From Pedosphaera sp. (lineage in GTDB: Bacteria > Verrucomicrobiota > Verrucomicrobiia > Limisphaerales > UBA9464), in NCBI GenBank assembly GCA_009695205.1, contig SIBK01000020.1, positions 1 through 59,392 of the forward strand: DNA of 59,392 bases, in the 5' to 3' direction. Of this stretch, positions 19,933 through 30,882 are shown in pieces; within the stretch, counting starts at the first letter, position 1; every line of letters starts with the position of its first letter. The notes beneath the pieces are model-generated. The model made no database searches. It had not been told where the DNA came from and saw only the letters and a program-made list of their open reading frames with translations. The position numbers and the translations under genes are program-made.

Positions 19933-20156
19933 AAAATGTCGGCCCTGTGCGGGTTGTCGCCGTATTGGTTCGTCATCCGGTTGACCTGACTCAGGCAGAT
20001 GAGCCCGGTGGAAACGAGAAAATCGCGGGCCCTGCTGAAGTTCGAGTTCGGATCCCTGGGGAGGCATACGGCTTTCAGTAAGCGAGCCTTCAACCACCGG
20101 ATATCCTCGAGCGAAAACCAATTGTCAACCGGGGCGCCGGGTCGTTGTAAGCCTGG
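19929..20156 (-). pseudogene. C-terminal remnant of an unidentified protein
   Basis: A 75-codon open frame has protein-like composition (DNWFSLEDIRWLKARLLKA, then SRARDFLVSTGLICLSQVN) but no ATG or GTG start; upstream it is closed by TAG at 20159-20157. A TTG inside (at WLKARL) is the only possible start. It ends in TAG at 19931-19929, overlapping the rhlE stop on the other strand. It looks like the tail of a longer gene whose 5' part is lost or frameshifted. I do not recognise the family. Confidence 0.4.
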
Positions 20157-20209
20157 CTAAGATCCTGCTACAGTTGACAACGCAAGTTGTTCTCGGAAAT
20201 GAAGTAATT

Positions 20210-21483
20210 ATGAATCAAAGCTCACGATTCCAGAAGATTTGGGCTGTTCTATGGAGTTTCTGTACCTGGATTGTCACAGCCCATGACGGGACGCTGACTG
20301 GGGGTGCGCCTCCAATTCTTACATCCGATCGATAACTCTTAACTGGAAATCTGCGGGCATCGGCGAGCACGTGCTCAATTCGCGCTACACGGACGCTACC
20401 AGCAACTTTGCTATTTCCGGAAAAGTCCCGAGTGTGGTGACCACGCCAAGCGCTGAGTTACCGATGGTTTTCCTGATCGAGGGGGAAGCGGAGGCCCGCG
20501 AGCCGGCGCCGAATATCCGCGTGCGTCCCGGCTCCATCAATCTGCACCGCTCCGGCGATGCCCGGGACGCGTTGCAAGTGTACGTCCAGTATGACGGCAC
20601 CGCCACCTATGGGAAAGACTACGCGGAAGCCCCCCAATGAGTGGAGTTTCCCGCCGGGGTGATTTCGGTGCAGGTCCTGATTGCACCCCTTGAGGATGAC
20701 CTCGTCGAAGGCGATAAAGAGGTCCGTGTCCAACTCGTCGAACCTCCGATCGATTCGCTTCCAACCTATAAGATTAATCTTGAACATGCCCGCGCCAAGA
20801 TTGTGATTCACGATAAGCCGACTGGCAGTGGCTGGGATCGCCCGGTTGTCGAGATTCTTTCTCCCAAGCAGGGGGAGCGATTCGTGAATCCGGAACAGGT
20901 TCTGTTCACAGTGCGAACCGTCGATCCCAACGGAACCATTGCGCATCTCGACTGGTTCGACGGGAATGGAAAAATTGGTGAATCCGACATTGTCTTTATC
21001 CGGAAGCCGGACCCCGGGTTGCCGCTGACCCATGAATTCAACTGGAAGCATCCTCCTTCCGGATGACTCAAGATTTATGCCCAAGCCAGAGACGCCGCCG
21101 GCTTGGGAGTAGTGTCTACGCACTTTGGCATTGAAGTGGTGCGCGACGAGGACGATCCAGGCAATGGTCGGGTGGTGCTCGACATCGTGACCCGTGATCC
21201 TTCTAGCCAGGAATTGGGCGAGGACGGGTCTCCCAAAGCGGCGGTGCTCAAGCTCCGCCGCGTCGAAGGAGCGAGCCTCGCTATGGATGGCAAGGCGCGC
21301 CGCGATATCCTGGGTCCGACCAATCAATGGGTGACGGTTGATGTAAGCGAGGATCTAAAGACCTGGGTCGAGCTGAAACCCGTCCTTCTCCAGGGTGACG
21401 GTGCCGGGTCGGGGGTTGATTTGAACGCCGACAAATCGAACCACAGGTTTTACCGAGCACAGCTACTTCCGGTGAAATACTGA
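20210..21483 (+). pseudogene. Calx-beta/Ig-like exoprotein remnant with two in-frame TGA codons
   Basis: ATG at 20210 opens a signal-like stretch (FQKIWAVLWSFCTWIVTAHD) that stops at about 20335; the continuation is in the next frame (SITLNWKSAGIGEHVLNSRY), so one frameshift lies near 20310-20330. From there to 21483 a single frame runs on except for TGA at 20638-20640 and 21064-21066. The first TGA is inside a Calx-beta domain (YDGTATYGKDYAEAPQ, stop, VEFPAGVISVQVLIAPLEDD); the second inside an Ig-like domain (HEFNWKHPPSG, stop, LKIYAQARDAAGLG). The C-terminus (VSEDLKTWVELKP, HRFYRAQLLPVKY) is the tail typical of Verrucomicrobial exoproteins. Translation from an upstream start would give only fragments. 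Confidence 0.7.
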
Positions 21484-21664
21484 GCTCGGCTTGGCAACAG
21501 GCTAAAACAGGGTCTTCTTAAATTTCTCCGCGATCAGCTCATGAATCCAAGATCCGGATACTTCCCCGAGGACAACCTTTACCGCAGGGAAAAGCGCGTT
21601 CTCCCCAACGCAATTACCCATTTTGCCCTATTCAAAGTCGGTTTCCTCAGGCGACCCTCCGGCG

Positions 21665-22792
21665 ATGCATGTTACTGTATCCCCTGCCCTCCAATTTCCT
21701 CTGCTCATTGTAGTCCTGCTGATTCTTCTCGGAGGACGAGCCGGCGCCGAATCCCGGTCTCGAAAGACACAAAACATTTTTCTGATCACAACCGATGGAC
21801 TCCGGTGGCAGGAAATCTTCTCTGGCGCCGAGGCGGCATTAATGAACAAAAAGGATGGCGGAGTGAAAGACACCAACGGCTTGCGCCGGGATTTCCTGCG
21901 AGACACGCCGGAAGAACGACGCGCCGTGCTCTTTCCGTTCATTTGGGGTACGCTCGCGAAACAGGGCCAACTTTGGGGCAACCAGAATCGACGCAGCACC
22001 GTGCGTGTTACCAACGGCCGCAATTTCTCCTACCCCGGATATAGCGAATTTCTCACCGGAATCGTTGACGCCTCCATCGACAGCAACGACAAGCGGCCGA
22101 ATCCCAATACGAACGTCTTCGAATGGCTGAATTTGCAACGGGAATTTCACGGCAAAGTCGCGGCCACGGTTAGTTGGGGAGTCATCCCCTGGGTGCTCAA
22201 CGTCGAGCGATCGCACCTGCCCGTCTGGAGCGCTTTCGAACTCCCGCCTGGAATTACCCCAATCCCCATGCCGGCAACATTTCGTGACCTCCTCGCTAAT
22301 TCCACTCCCATCTGGGCGGATGTCTCTCTTGACACCTATACCGCCTTCTCAGCCCGTGAAATCGTTCGAAAGGAAAACCCCAGAGCATTCTATATTGCGT
22401 ACGGGGAAACCGACGACTGGGCCCACGAAGGACGGTACGACCTGTATTTAAGGGCTGCTCACAATTTTGACCGCAATGTGGGCGAACTGTGGACCCTCGT
22501 CCAGTCCATGCCCGCATACCGAAATTGCACAACCTTCGTGCTGGCGACCGATCATGGGCGGGGCAGCGGGCCGGTTGCCTGGAAAAATCACAGTCGGGCG
22601 ATCGCGGAATCGTCCTCCATCTGGCTCGCAGTGATGGGTCCCGACACGCCCCCACTCGGCGAGCGCGCCGACACGGCGAACACCACTCAAAGTCAGATTG
22701 CCGCCACGGTGGCAGGATTCCTGGGTAGGGATTATTGCGAGCAATTCCCGAAGGCGGCCAAATCCATCGCAGAGCTTTTGCCGAAACGCTAA
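21665..22792 (+). CDS. Alkaline-phosphatase-superfamily hydrolase, exported
   Basis: 375 residues from the ATG at 21665, chosen because it begins a good signal peptide (FPLLIVVLLILLGGRAGAES); the frame is open to a TTG at 21623. Metal-site motifs of the superfamily are visible: ITTDGLRWQEIFSGAE near the start (Asp and Thr), YGETDDWAHEGRYDLYLRAA (Asp, His) and LATDHGRG (Asp, His). It lacks the classic sulfatase CxPxR motif. Substrate unknown (phosphate esters or phosphonates are possible). The TAA stop overlaps the TAG of the convergent CotH pseudogene. Confidence 0.82.
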   Translation: MHVTVSPALQFPLLIVVLLILLGGRAGAESRSRKTQNIFLITTDGLRWQEIFSGAEAALMNKKDGGVKDTNGLRRDFLRDTPEERRAVLFPFIWGTLAKQGQLWGNQNRRSTVRVTNGRNFSYPGYSEFLTGIVDASIDSNDKRPNPNTNVFEWLNLQREFHGKVAATVSWGVIPWVLNVERSHLPVWSAFELPPGITPIPMPATFRDLLANSTPIWADVSLDTYTAFSAREIVRKENPRAFYIAYGETDDWAHEGRYDLYLRAAHNFDRNVGELWTLVQSMPAYRNCTTFVLATDHGRGSGPVAWKNHSRAIAESSSIWLAVMGPDTPPLGERADTANTTQSQIAATVAGFLGRDYCEQFPKAAKSIAELLPKR

Positions 22793-25700
22793 GGCAAATC
22801 GGCAGTCACGCTATTCGGCAATCCCGGCGTGAATTCCAGATGAGGCATCGGCTTCGGCCGGAGATCGACATCCGAGGTCAGCGAACCGTTTTCGAAACGT
22901 ACCGTCAGACCCACCCCCTTGGTTGTCGCCTGATGCCAGTAGCTGAGCGTATACTTTTGCCCAACGACGACACCCCCGATGGTTTGCCAGACGGCTGAGT
23001 TCGTGCTGCCCAGGCCGGCGTTTGGATTGGCGACCAATCACAAACTTGCAGTTGCCGTATGCGCACGCCCATCTAAGCGAGATTCGGAATGCGAACCCAA
23101 CGCGATCCAATCCAGATCGAGTGGTAACTCGAAACCACCGTTACGGAAAAGGTTTATGCCCTTCTCCGCCACCCCCCTGGAACAAGTAGCCCCCAGTAAT
23201 TCTTAGCCCATCGATTGAAAGCCTGCCTGAGTAACTCCCGACATCACCCTGCTGAACAAGTCGAATCGTACGATCGGTCGAGCTATAGGATGCGGAGGTG
23301 GCGGGGAGCGAGCCTGGATTCTCATCTGTTCCAAATATAAAAGTGGCAAGCAATGTCTCTGTCGGATCTCGCCGAAAATGGAATAAGAGCGGGGCATCCA
23401 TGCCATCAAATCTTCCTTTCCAAAAACCGACGATATCATCGGGACTGGGTATCACGGGGAAATTGGATAGGTAAAGCAGCAGATGGGTACCTGTGGCCAA
23501 ACCGGTCGCCAGGGCTCTCACCCAGTTATTTGTTTCAGGAGGCGGGACCTGGAACACGGCCCAGTTCCCTGGGCGATCGTCGCCCCCACTTCGACCTTCC
23601 CGCAATTGCAGGGAAAACCCTGCGTTCGTCGCCAGGACAGGCCACGGAGGGGTCGTTCCATATGTCACGGCCCTAATTGTCCGGTCCTCCAACGGACTTC
23701 CGCCAGGCTGTACCCATCGAAGCGTGCCGCCATTCGGATCGATGCTCCTGGTGAAGACGCCGTTCGGACTGGGTGAATTTCGGTACAATGACGCAAAGAC
23801 GCCAGCGTCTCGAGCAAAGACGAGCCGACCCTGTGCTGCCAAAAACGTGCTTTCCAAAATCTCGATACCCAGCGGTTCGATTCGCCAGCCCGAGACTTCA
23901 AACGTATTGTTGGTGGATCCGTTGAACAATTCAACGAAGTCGCCCAAGGCGGCGGACGGTCGGTGCATGATCTCGCTAAATACCAGGACATCCTGGGGAT
24001 TTTCAAGCTTTCCAGAATAACTCGCTGTGACCTCCCGGGGCGTAGCTGGCACGAGAATGCCGGCTTCATCGAATCCCTCGATCAGCAGCTTCTGGGTGAC
24101 GTTGGTCAGAGTGATTCGGATTTTCCATTGCAATCCTGAGGCATTCGATTGCCAGAACACCGGCACCGGTTCTCCGTTGACTGAAAACTGAGTGAGGTCG
24201 ATGGGCGCGGTCCCCGTGAGAGTCAACAAACGGTCCGTGGATCGCGGTGAAAGTTCCTCGGCACTCGTGATGGCGAAGGGAGGCGAATTACTCGCCACAA
24301 TCCGCAGCAACAGATTGCGCGCTGAATCGAGGCTCGACTTGATAACTGCAGGGAAATCGGCTGCAACGGCATGATCCTGAAATGCGGCGTATTTGGCATT
24401 TAGTATCGGCGCTGCATTGCTCACGACGAGAGGATTTGCCGCTAGTTGCTGGAGGATCCTGATGTAGGACCGTCGGAATCCGGGCAACGAGTAAAACTGA
24501 TCAATGATCGGATCCGAGGAGTCGAACATCTGTTCGAAAGACGGGGTATCTGCGCCGCCGTTTCCAAAGGCAATGTTTGCATCCCATATAATTAAGCGCC
24601 AGGGATTGTTCCGAGGCTTATAACTATAGGTATTCTGCGAGTTTTGATAGCCGTAACTGTCCCAGTTTCCAACCGCATGGTTGATGGCAAATGTTGTTTG
24701 CCAGTTCTTAACATCGACAACATTCGCAAGCATTGCGATGCTACGGCTGTTCTTACCGATCGGTTAGGGGCAGCTACCATCTCAAAGACAGGTTGGTAGT
24801 CATTGGCCATTCCTCGAGCCCCTCGGATCAGGTAGTTCCATCGGTATCGTTCCGTTTTGTGGGTTCCGTCCGAACGCCGATACTCTAGGAGCGAGGCCCA
24901 GGAGTCGATATCAACACCCATTGAATTTCCAACGCCCGCTTCGAATTCATACCAGGGCTACAGTTTATATAGATTACCCTCCGCGTCGTCCGGCCAGTAT
25001 TCTTTGACGAAATCCGCACTGCCCACCTGGGTGTTTTCCATGAGAAGCCATTGTTTGGCACCATTGACAGCGACATTCACGTAACGCCGGTACAACGACG
25101 GCTGCCCCATCCTTCGTACCAACCAATACACGGTCTGCTCCCTCTGAAGCGTGCCATCATCAAACAGACCATTCCTGGGCGCGTGAATTTTATTCAAGGA
25201 CCTGGTCCCGAGCAGCCGCTCATCGCCCGGCATGCTAAACACATAGTGACAATCACTCGACGGTGAATCGAAGTGTTGATGGTACGCACTGCCCGCATAG
25301 CGGCCGCCTGCGTTGTAAATCACGCGCCAGTTGCCATACACGAATGTGCCGTCAACCGGCTCGTTGCTCAGATTGGGCCGGGAACTCCAATCTTTTGTGT
25401 TGGTGGCGGTCAGCCACATGCGGTACGTTCCAAACGCACCACTAACGACGGGATCTCCATACCGGACTAGGCACTCGTGATTCGTGATAATCGATGGAGA
25501 GCGCCACGTCAAACCGGCTGACGATCCCTCCTGTGCCGATACGTAAAACGCCACCAACTTTTCGGTTTCCGGCGGTGGAATGATGCCGGAGAATACGCCG
25601 TCACTCCCGACTGCATCGCCGCCTGTGCCATCGTTTCGCATGGGCACGGACTGCCAATTCGTCCCAGGGTCTGAGCGGAAATTCAGCATGATTTCGGCGA

Positions 25701-28221
25701 TACCGTCTGGATCATCGACCCGCGCTGTGACCAGGACGGGTTCGCCCACGGCTGGTAATACCGGGAAGTGGGTGACGCCAGCAATGGCGGGTCCAGTATT
25801 CGTCACTGCCCTTGAGTTCACGCGCCCAGGCGTTCCGCCGAGTGAGCCGGACAGCTTCCCATAGGCTTCAAAATAGTTGCCGTTCAACCGTAGCAAAACC
25901 TCGGGCCAGCCGGCCAGCCAGCGGACCCGGGCCCGCAATGTCACGGTATCTCCGTCTCGAACGGGAGAATTCAGCTTCACTCTAATGCGATTGACACCGG
26001 TGTCCCCGTTGCCGCTTGCCTGCACATAAAGCGAATTCTTGCCAGCGAATCCGCCGTTGGTTTCCAGCCCACTCCGAATGTGGTTCCCTTGGACCACCCA
26101 ACCGCCCAAGCCGGATTCGAACGTGGAGTTGCCGATCCTGTTCGCACCGTCACCCACCAGGACCTGCACATTGTCCACCAGACACTCTCCCTCCCCAAGC
26201 ATCAGAAGATGAAGCGCATCGATGGACCCTCGTTGATATACCTCGCCGCCTTCGGCAACACCCGTCGCTTCGACGGTGGTCCAATCCGCACCGGCCGACT
26301 CATCGCTGCCCGCCCAGGCTCCCGGTAGCCGTGGATCCGCCCTCCAGTCCACGCGCTCCAGGCTGCTGCCTCCCCCGTCATGCCAACGTCCTCACCGCCC
26401 ATCCGTGCCGTACGTAACATTCTCCACAACAACGCCCGAAGCATCCTTCAACTGCACTCGTTCTCCAGCATGGGACAGACGACCCTCGAAATTACCCACC
26501 ACCTGTGTGGCGGTGAGATTTGTGTGGAGGGCTAGAAATTTCTCCTTATTCCGAGCCACAACGAGGTACCCCCCCGCCGGCACGGAGTGTGTGGAAGCAA
26601 AATTAAAGTCAACGCCCCCCGACAACTGCCAATTGCGAAGGCTCATCCCCGAGGAACCCGGGTTGTACAACTCCACAAACTGTTCGTCGTCGTTCTCGGA
26701 GATCGAGTGATAAAACAGTTCATTGAGCACCACCGTTGGGACGATTCGTGATGCATTCACTGTTCCCGGTGTTAACGCAGCCAGAGTGCGAAAATCACCC
26801 CCGCCGTCCGGGCTTCTGCCGAAGCTCGTCGCTCCGGTTGCGGGGACGGTCATTCCCTCAAAACGACGTCCATTCGAAGCCTCAAGGTACACCGGCGTTC
26901 CCTTGGCAAGCCCCGAGGCGCAAGGATCCCGGCCACGTTTGTGGATCGGTCACCAGCCCAAAGCATCACCCCCAACCGCCCGGCGTCGACGGGTTGGTTG
27001 TCATGATTGTACAGTTCGACAAAACCATCGGCACCGGCCCGGACCTCATTAACAACCAAGCTGTCTAGCGGCGAAATTAGAACGGGATCAGCGGCTCCCG
27101 GTGAACCGTGCTGGCAGCCCAGGCACGGGCATTTCCTTCGCCATAGGATGGCCGCGCAAGCACTAGGCTATGCCCCAAACCGGCGGCCAGCACCGGCCAC
27201 GGGGCGGAGTTTCGATAAGAAACCGCCTGGTAGATACCGCCTCGTTCATTGACCAATCCCACGAGTCCGCGTCGCCTGTCCACGGCCCCATCACATTGGA
27301 AAGCCCGTAGGCAGCCCTCAGCGCCGCCGGTTTTGCAGTGACCAGCACAAATCCACCTGCGGGTAGAATTGTGCCCGCGGGAAATGTATACTGAATATCG
27401 CCCGCCAGACGGTGCCCGCTGATATCCTCAAAATACGGCTGTGTATTGTGTATTTCGATATACTCCAGATTCAGTCCATCAGGGCTGGAAGGTGGATGAT
27501 ACTGGATTTCAGAAATCATCAAAGCGGTTCGCCGGGTGGACGACCCCAACGGTTCACGATCAATCCGGATGTGCTCCACCGGATTGCCGGTGGCGTCGCC
27601 TAAGTCGCGGAATTCGGTGCGTGCCAATCGGTTCGTAGCGCGGCTGGTCACTGCCAATCCCAGCAAGGCGTTCGTCGGTACCACGGCCACGGTGGTTCCC
27701 AACGGCTCCCAGCAGAATCCGTCGTAACTCGCAAACCCAGCAAACTGATTCCCCATTCTTTGAAGGCGCAGCCAGGTCAGAGGCTGGTTGGCCGGAAAGA
27801 ATCCAGCATTTGCCGTGCTGGCACCGTCGGCAGTACGCGATTGAAAGATACACCCCGCTGATGACGGCGTCGCGAAGACGCCTGCAAACAGGCCGGCCGG
27901 ATTGGTGACGTCACCCCGCACCATAAGTCCCGCCTTCGACCAAAGGTCCGCATGTTCGAGCGCCGCAATCCGCACCTTGACGTCAAAATCCCCCTGCACC
28001 GATTGGTGTGCAAAATGGAACTGGTCGAAGCGTGACCTGATGCCAGAACCGCCCCCCTGAATTTCGATGATACCCGACCGGTTGGTGGTCAGGCCGGGGA
28101 GGTTGGGCGTGCCGACATCCAAAGGAATCAAGCCCGCGGGATCAAGTCCTTTAAGAGCGGTGGCAAGGGAGAGACCGAATCCCGCCAGAGCCGCTCGAAG
28201 GGCGCGAGTCAGATACTGCAT
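22789..28221 (-). pseudogene. Giant CotH/lamin-tail-domain exoprotein, broken by about eight lesions
   Basis: Starts at ATG 28221 with signal peptide MQYLTRALRAALAGFGLSLA. Domain order, read across frames: concanavalin-like domain (DFDVKVRIAALEHADLWSKA), lamin-tail domain (MISEIQYHPPSSPDGLNLEY), a second (VVNEVRAGADGFVELYNHDN), a third (VVLNELFYHSISENDDEQFV), a carbohydrate-binding-like module (GNSTFESGLGGWVVQGNHIR), a CotH kinase-like domain (AINHAVGNWDSYGYQNSQNT; WRLIIWDANIAFGNGG), a fourth lamin-tail domain (FSEIMHRPSAALGDFVELFN) and a C-terminal module. Lesions: frameshifts near 27250-27290, 27090-27105, 26905-26930, 24755-24770 and at the C6 run 23172-23177; in-frame TGA 26394-26392, TAG 24960-24958, TGA 23040-23038. 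Intact length would be about 1,800 residues. The kinase-like DxD appears as DAN. Confidence 0.8.
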
Positions 28222-28403
28222 TGTGAATAAGTTTCGAATGAATGACGACTCGACGATTGGCAAAAAACCAAGCTCATGACCAACTATTTTAAGATTCCTG
28301 CTGTTGCCCAGCAAGAGCCGGCCCGTTTTTTTCAACGAGTTCGAATTTGAGGAACTCCAAAATGAGATTTGCTGATCGATCGAAGGGGAAAGCTTTTTAT
28401 GCT

Positions 28404-28566
28404 TCAACCGGCGCGCCAGGCCCAAAAGAGTACTGAGTTGGCGATGTTATTTACATCTTTTCCATAAGGCTGTTGAATATCCCGGATCGCGAAGTCCACT
28501 CCCATTCCAATCCCCGCCGCTTTGTCTGGCGATGCAACGTTGTAAGCGACAACATCCGCGCATGAT
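28404..28566 (-). pseudogene. C-terminal fragment of an unidentified gene, in a 357-base gap
   Basis: The stretch 28222-28578 between the CotH pseudogene and the SDR gene holds no intact gene. On the minus strand 28566-28404 reads as a protein tail (CADVVAYNVASPDKAAGIGM, then YGKDVNNIANSVLFWAWRAG, stop) whose upstream part would lie inside the opposite-strand SDR gene. It may be the end of a gene cut off by rearrangement. Family not recognised; it could be chance. Confidence 0.3.
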
Positions 28567-28578
28567 TGAGACTCGAAG

Positions 28579-29337
28579 ATGAAGGGATTCTCGCTGGATG
28601 AGCACGCGGCGCTGGTCACCGGATCCTCGCAGGGAATCGGTTTTGCCATTGCGTCTGCGCTCCGGGAGGCGGGGGCGCAGGTCGTCTTCCACGGACTGCA
28701 ATGGCGACCGGAAACCATCCCCCGGGATTCGAGCTACGTCGCAGCGGATCTGATGTTACCCGAATCGCCATTGCGGCTGATGGCCGACGCTTTCCGATTG
28801 CAACCGAACCTCGACACGCTCGTGTGCAACGCAGGCAGTTTTTTCGATACACCCTTCCTGGAGATGACGCGCGAGCTTTGGGAAAGGACCGTCCAACTCA
28901 ATGTCACCGCGATCTATTTCATTGCGCAGGAATTCGCGAAGCGGCTCATCGCAGCCAAACGCAGTGGCTCAATTGTCATCACTACCTCGACAAATGGCTT
29001 TCAAGCCGAGGCTGACTCGACCGCGTACGACACGTCGAAAGGAGCGCTGGTGATGCTCATCCGTTCATTGGCGATTTCGCTGGCGGATCATGGCATCCGT
29101 GTGAACGGCATCGCACCGGGCTTGATTCGTACGCCGCTGAACTCGAAGTGGCTAGAGTCGCGATCGAGCGATCTCATGGAACATTACAACAAAAAGATCC
29201 TGCTCCGCCGGATCGGGACGCCGGAAGACTGCGCGGGTGCCGCGGTGTTCCTTTGCTCTCCGGCGGCGAGCTACATCACGGGGGAGATCATCGTGATCGA
29301 TGGCGGGCTGACGGTGGGACAGATTGGAGAGATCTGA
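28579..29337 (+). CDS. Short-chain dehydrogenase/reductase
   Basis: 252 residues, classical SDR. NAD(P) site TGSSQGIG (14-21), NAG at 84-86, catalytic Ser137 (ITTSTNG), Tyr150 and Lys154 (STAYDTSKG), and the C-terminal YITGEIIVIDGGLTVGQ. Probably a sugar or polyol/gluconate dehydrogenase given the neighbouring Gfo/Idh/MocA and transporter genes, but the substrate cannot be read from sequence. It is convergent with the APC permease, 33 bases away. Confidence 0.93.
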   Translation: MKGFSLDEHAALVTGSSQGIGFAIASALREAGAQVVFHGLQWRPETIPRDSSYVAADLMLPESPLRLMADAFRLQPNLDTLVCNAGSFFDTPFLEMTRELWERTVQLNVTAIYFIAQEFAKRLIAAKRSGSIVITTSTNGFQAEADSTAYDTSKGALVMLIRSLAISLADHGIRVNGIAPGLIRTPLNSKWLESRSSDLMEHYNKKILLRRIGTPEDCAGAAVFLCSPAASYITGEIIVIDGGLTVGQIGEI

Positions 29338-29370
29338 GCGCATGAACCTAAATCCTATTTCCGTTCACTT

Positions 29371-30750
29371 TTATCGGGGCACGAACGGCCAGCGGCGCGC
29401 GGCTTTCGCCATCCAGAGAAACGCGGTCACGCCGAGCACGAGCACGCACGCGCCGTAAGCGAGCTGCTTCTGGTCCGTGGTCACCAGCAGAAAAATCCAG
29501 CCGCCAAACGCGATGACTGCGGGCAGAGGGTAGAGCCACATCTTGAAAGGCCTCGCGAGATCGGGTTGTCTCTTGCGCAGCAGCATGAGCGCGGCGATTT
29601 GTCCGCAGAATTGCACCACGATCCGCGTCGTGAAGAGCGCGTCAATGACCGTCATGAGTGGCAGAAACGTGAACGCCACGGCGAGCAGCCCGACCACGAG
29701 GAGGGCCACGTGGGGAAACGCGCCGGTAGGATGCAGTCGGGCGAATACTTTGAAGAAATTGCCGTCACGCGCCGCCGCGAACGGGATGCGCGAATAGCCC
29801 AGCAGCAGCGCCACGCAGCATGCGAACGCAGTCCAGAGCACGAAGACGGTGAAGACCTTCGCCACGTCCGCGCCCCACACTTTTTCCATCATCATCGAGA
29901 CCACCGGCGCCGGCGGATCGCTTGCGGGAACGAAGGAGCGCCACGGCACCACGCCGATGATGGAGAAATTGATGCCTACATAAAGCACCGCGATCGCGGC
30001 GAGGCTAATGAGCATCGAGCGCGGGATGACGCGGCCCGGATCGCGCACTTCATCGCCGAGGTGGCAGACGTTGTAGTAGCCGAGATAGTCATACATTCCG
30101 ACGCGCGAAGCCATTCCCAACCCCAGCCAGAACGCCGGACCGATCTTCCAGGCCCCTTCGGGGAAATCGAATGCGAGCTTTGCGTCGAAATGTGTCGCGC
30201 CCGTAAAGATGACCGCGGCGACCGTGACGAGGGTGCCGATCCATAGCCCGACCATGATGCGGGCGATGTTGCCGATGGGACGGTAGAGCAAAAGGATGCA
30301 GGCCAGTCCCGAGCCCGCCGCGGCGAGCAGCACGGCGCGGTCACTCGCACTAGCCCAGAGGTATTTCAAATACTGCGCGAAACCGATGTAGCCCGACGCA
30401 ATTTCGAGCGGCCCGGAAAGTAGGAATTGCCAGATGAAAAGAAAGGACATCAACCGCCCCCAGCGTTCCCGCCCGAAACCATCGCGCAAAAAAAGGTAGC
30501 TGCCTCCCGATCCCGGCATCGCGGCGCCAAGCTCACTCCACACCAACCCATCCGCCAGTGCGACGACGAGCGCGACGAGCCAGCCAAGCATCGCCTGGGG
30601 TCCGCCGAGCGCAGTCATCAGGACCGGGATCGTGATGAATGGCCCAATGCCGACCATGTTCGACATGTTCAGCGCGGTCGCCTGCACGATGCCGATGCCA
30701 CGCTGGAGGCGGGGCTCGGGGGCGGGCGGTGCCGTGGCCGGGAAATTCAA
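29371..30750 (-). CDS. APC-superfamily amino acid permease
   Basis: 459 residues, about 12 hydrophobic helices. The first helix carries the family signature (ATALNMSNMVGIGPFITIP), and the loop after the second reads SELGAAMPGSGGSYLFLRDG, typical for APC transporters. It imports amino acids or related compounds by cation symport or exchange. N-terminal cytoplasmic extension rich in Pro/Ala. It sits between an SDR and a Gfo/Idh/MocA oxidoreductase. Base composition here looks somewhat richer in GC than the CotH pseudogene, but I did not compute it. Confidence 0.9.
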   Translation of the reverse strand: MNFPATAPPAPEPRLQRGIGIVQATALNMSNMVGIGPFITIPVLMTALGGPQAMLGWLVALVVALADGLVWSELGAAMPGSGGSYLFLRDGFGRERWGRLMSFLFIWQFLLSGPLEIASGYIGFAQYLKYLWASASDRAVLLAAAGSGLACILLLYRPIGNIARIMVGLWIGTLVTVAAVIFTGATHFDAKLAFDFPEGAWKIGPAFWLGLGMASRVGMYDYLGYYNVCHLGDEVRDPGRVIPRSMLISLAAIAVLYVGINFSIIGVVPWRSFVPASDPPAPVVSMMMEKVWGADVAKVFTVFVLWTAFACCVALLLGYSRIPFAAARDGNFFKVFARLHPTGAFPHVALLVVGLLAVAFTFLPLMTVIDALFTTRIVVQFCGQIAALMLLRKRQPDLARPFKMWLYPLPAVIAFGGWIFLLVTTDQKQLAYGACVLVLGVTAFLWMAKAARRWPFVPR

Positions 30751-30882
30751 GTTAAGGCAAGTTAAAGGGACAAAGGGCCAGGTAATTCGTACACTTGGTA
30801 ATCAGTACAGTTCCCATGAGCCACTGGCCCAGGGGCGCGGGCAGGTTGCCCGCGCCACCCACTTCGGCTTGGGAATTCGGAC

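Noticed and set aside
29566..30246. 226-codon plus-strand frame opposite the APC permease
   Set aside because: It is a shadow of the permease: Arg/His/Glu-rich without motifs, while the minus strand has clear membrane helices.
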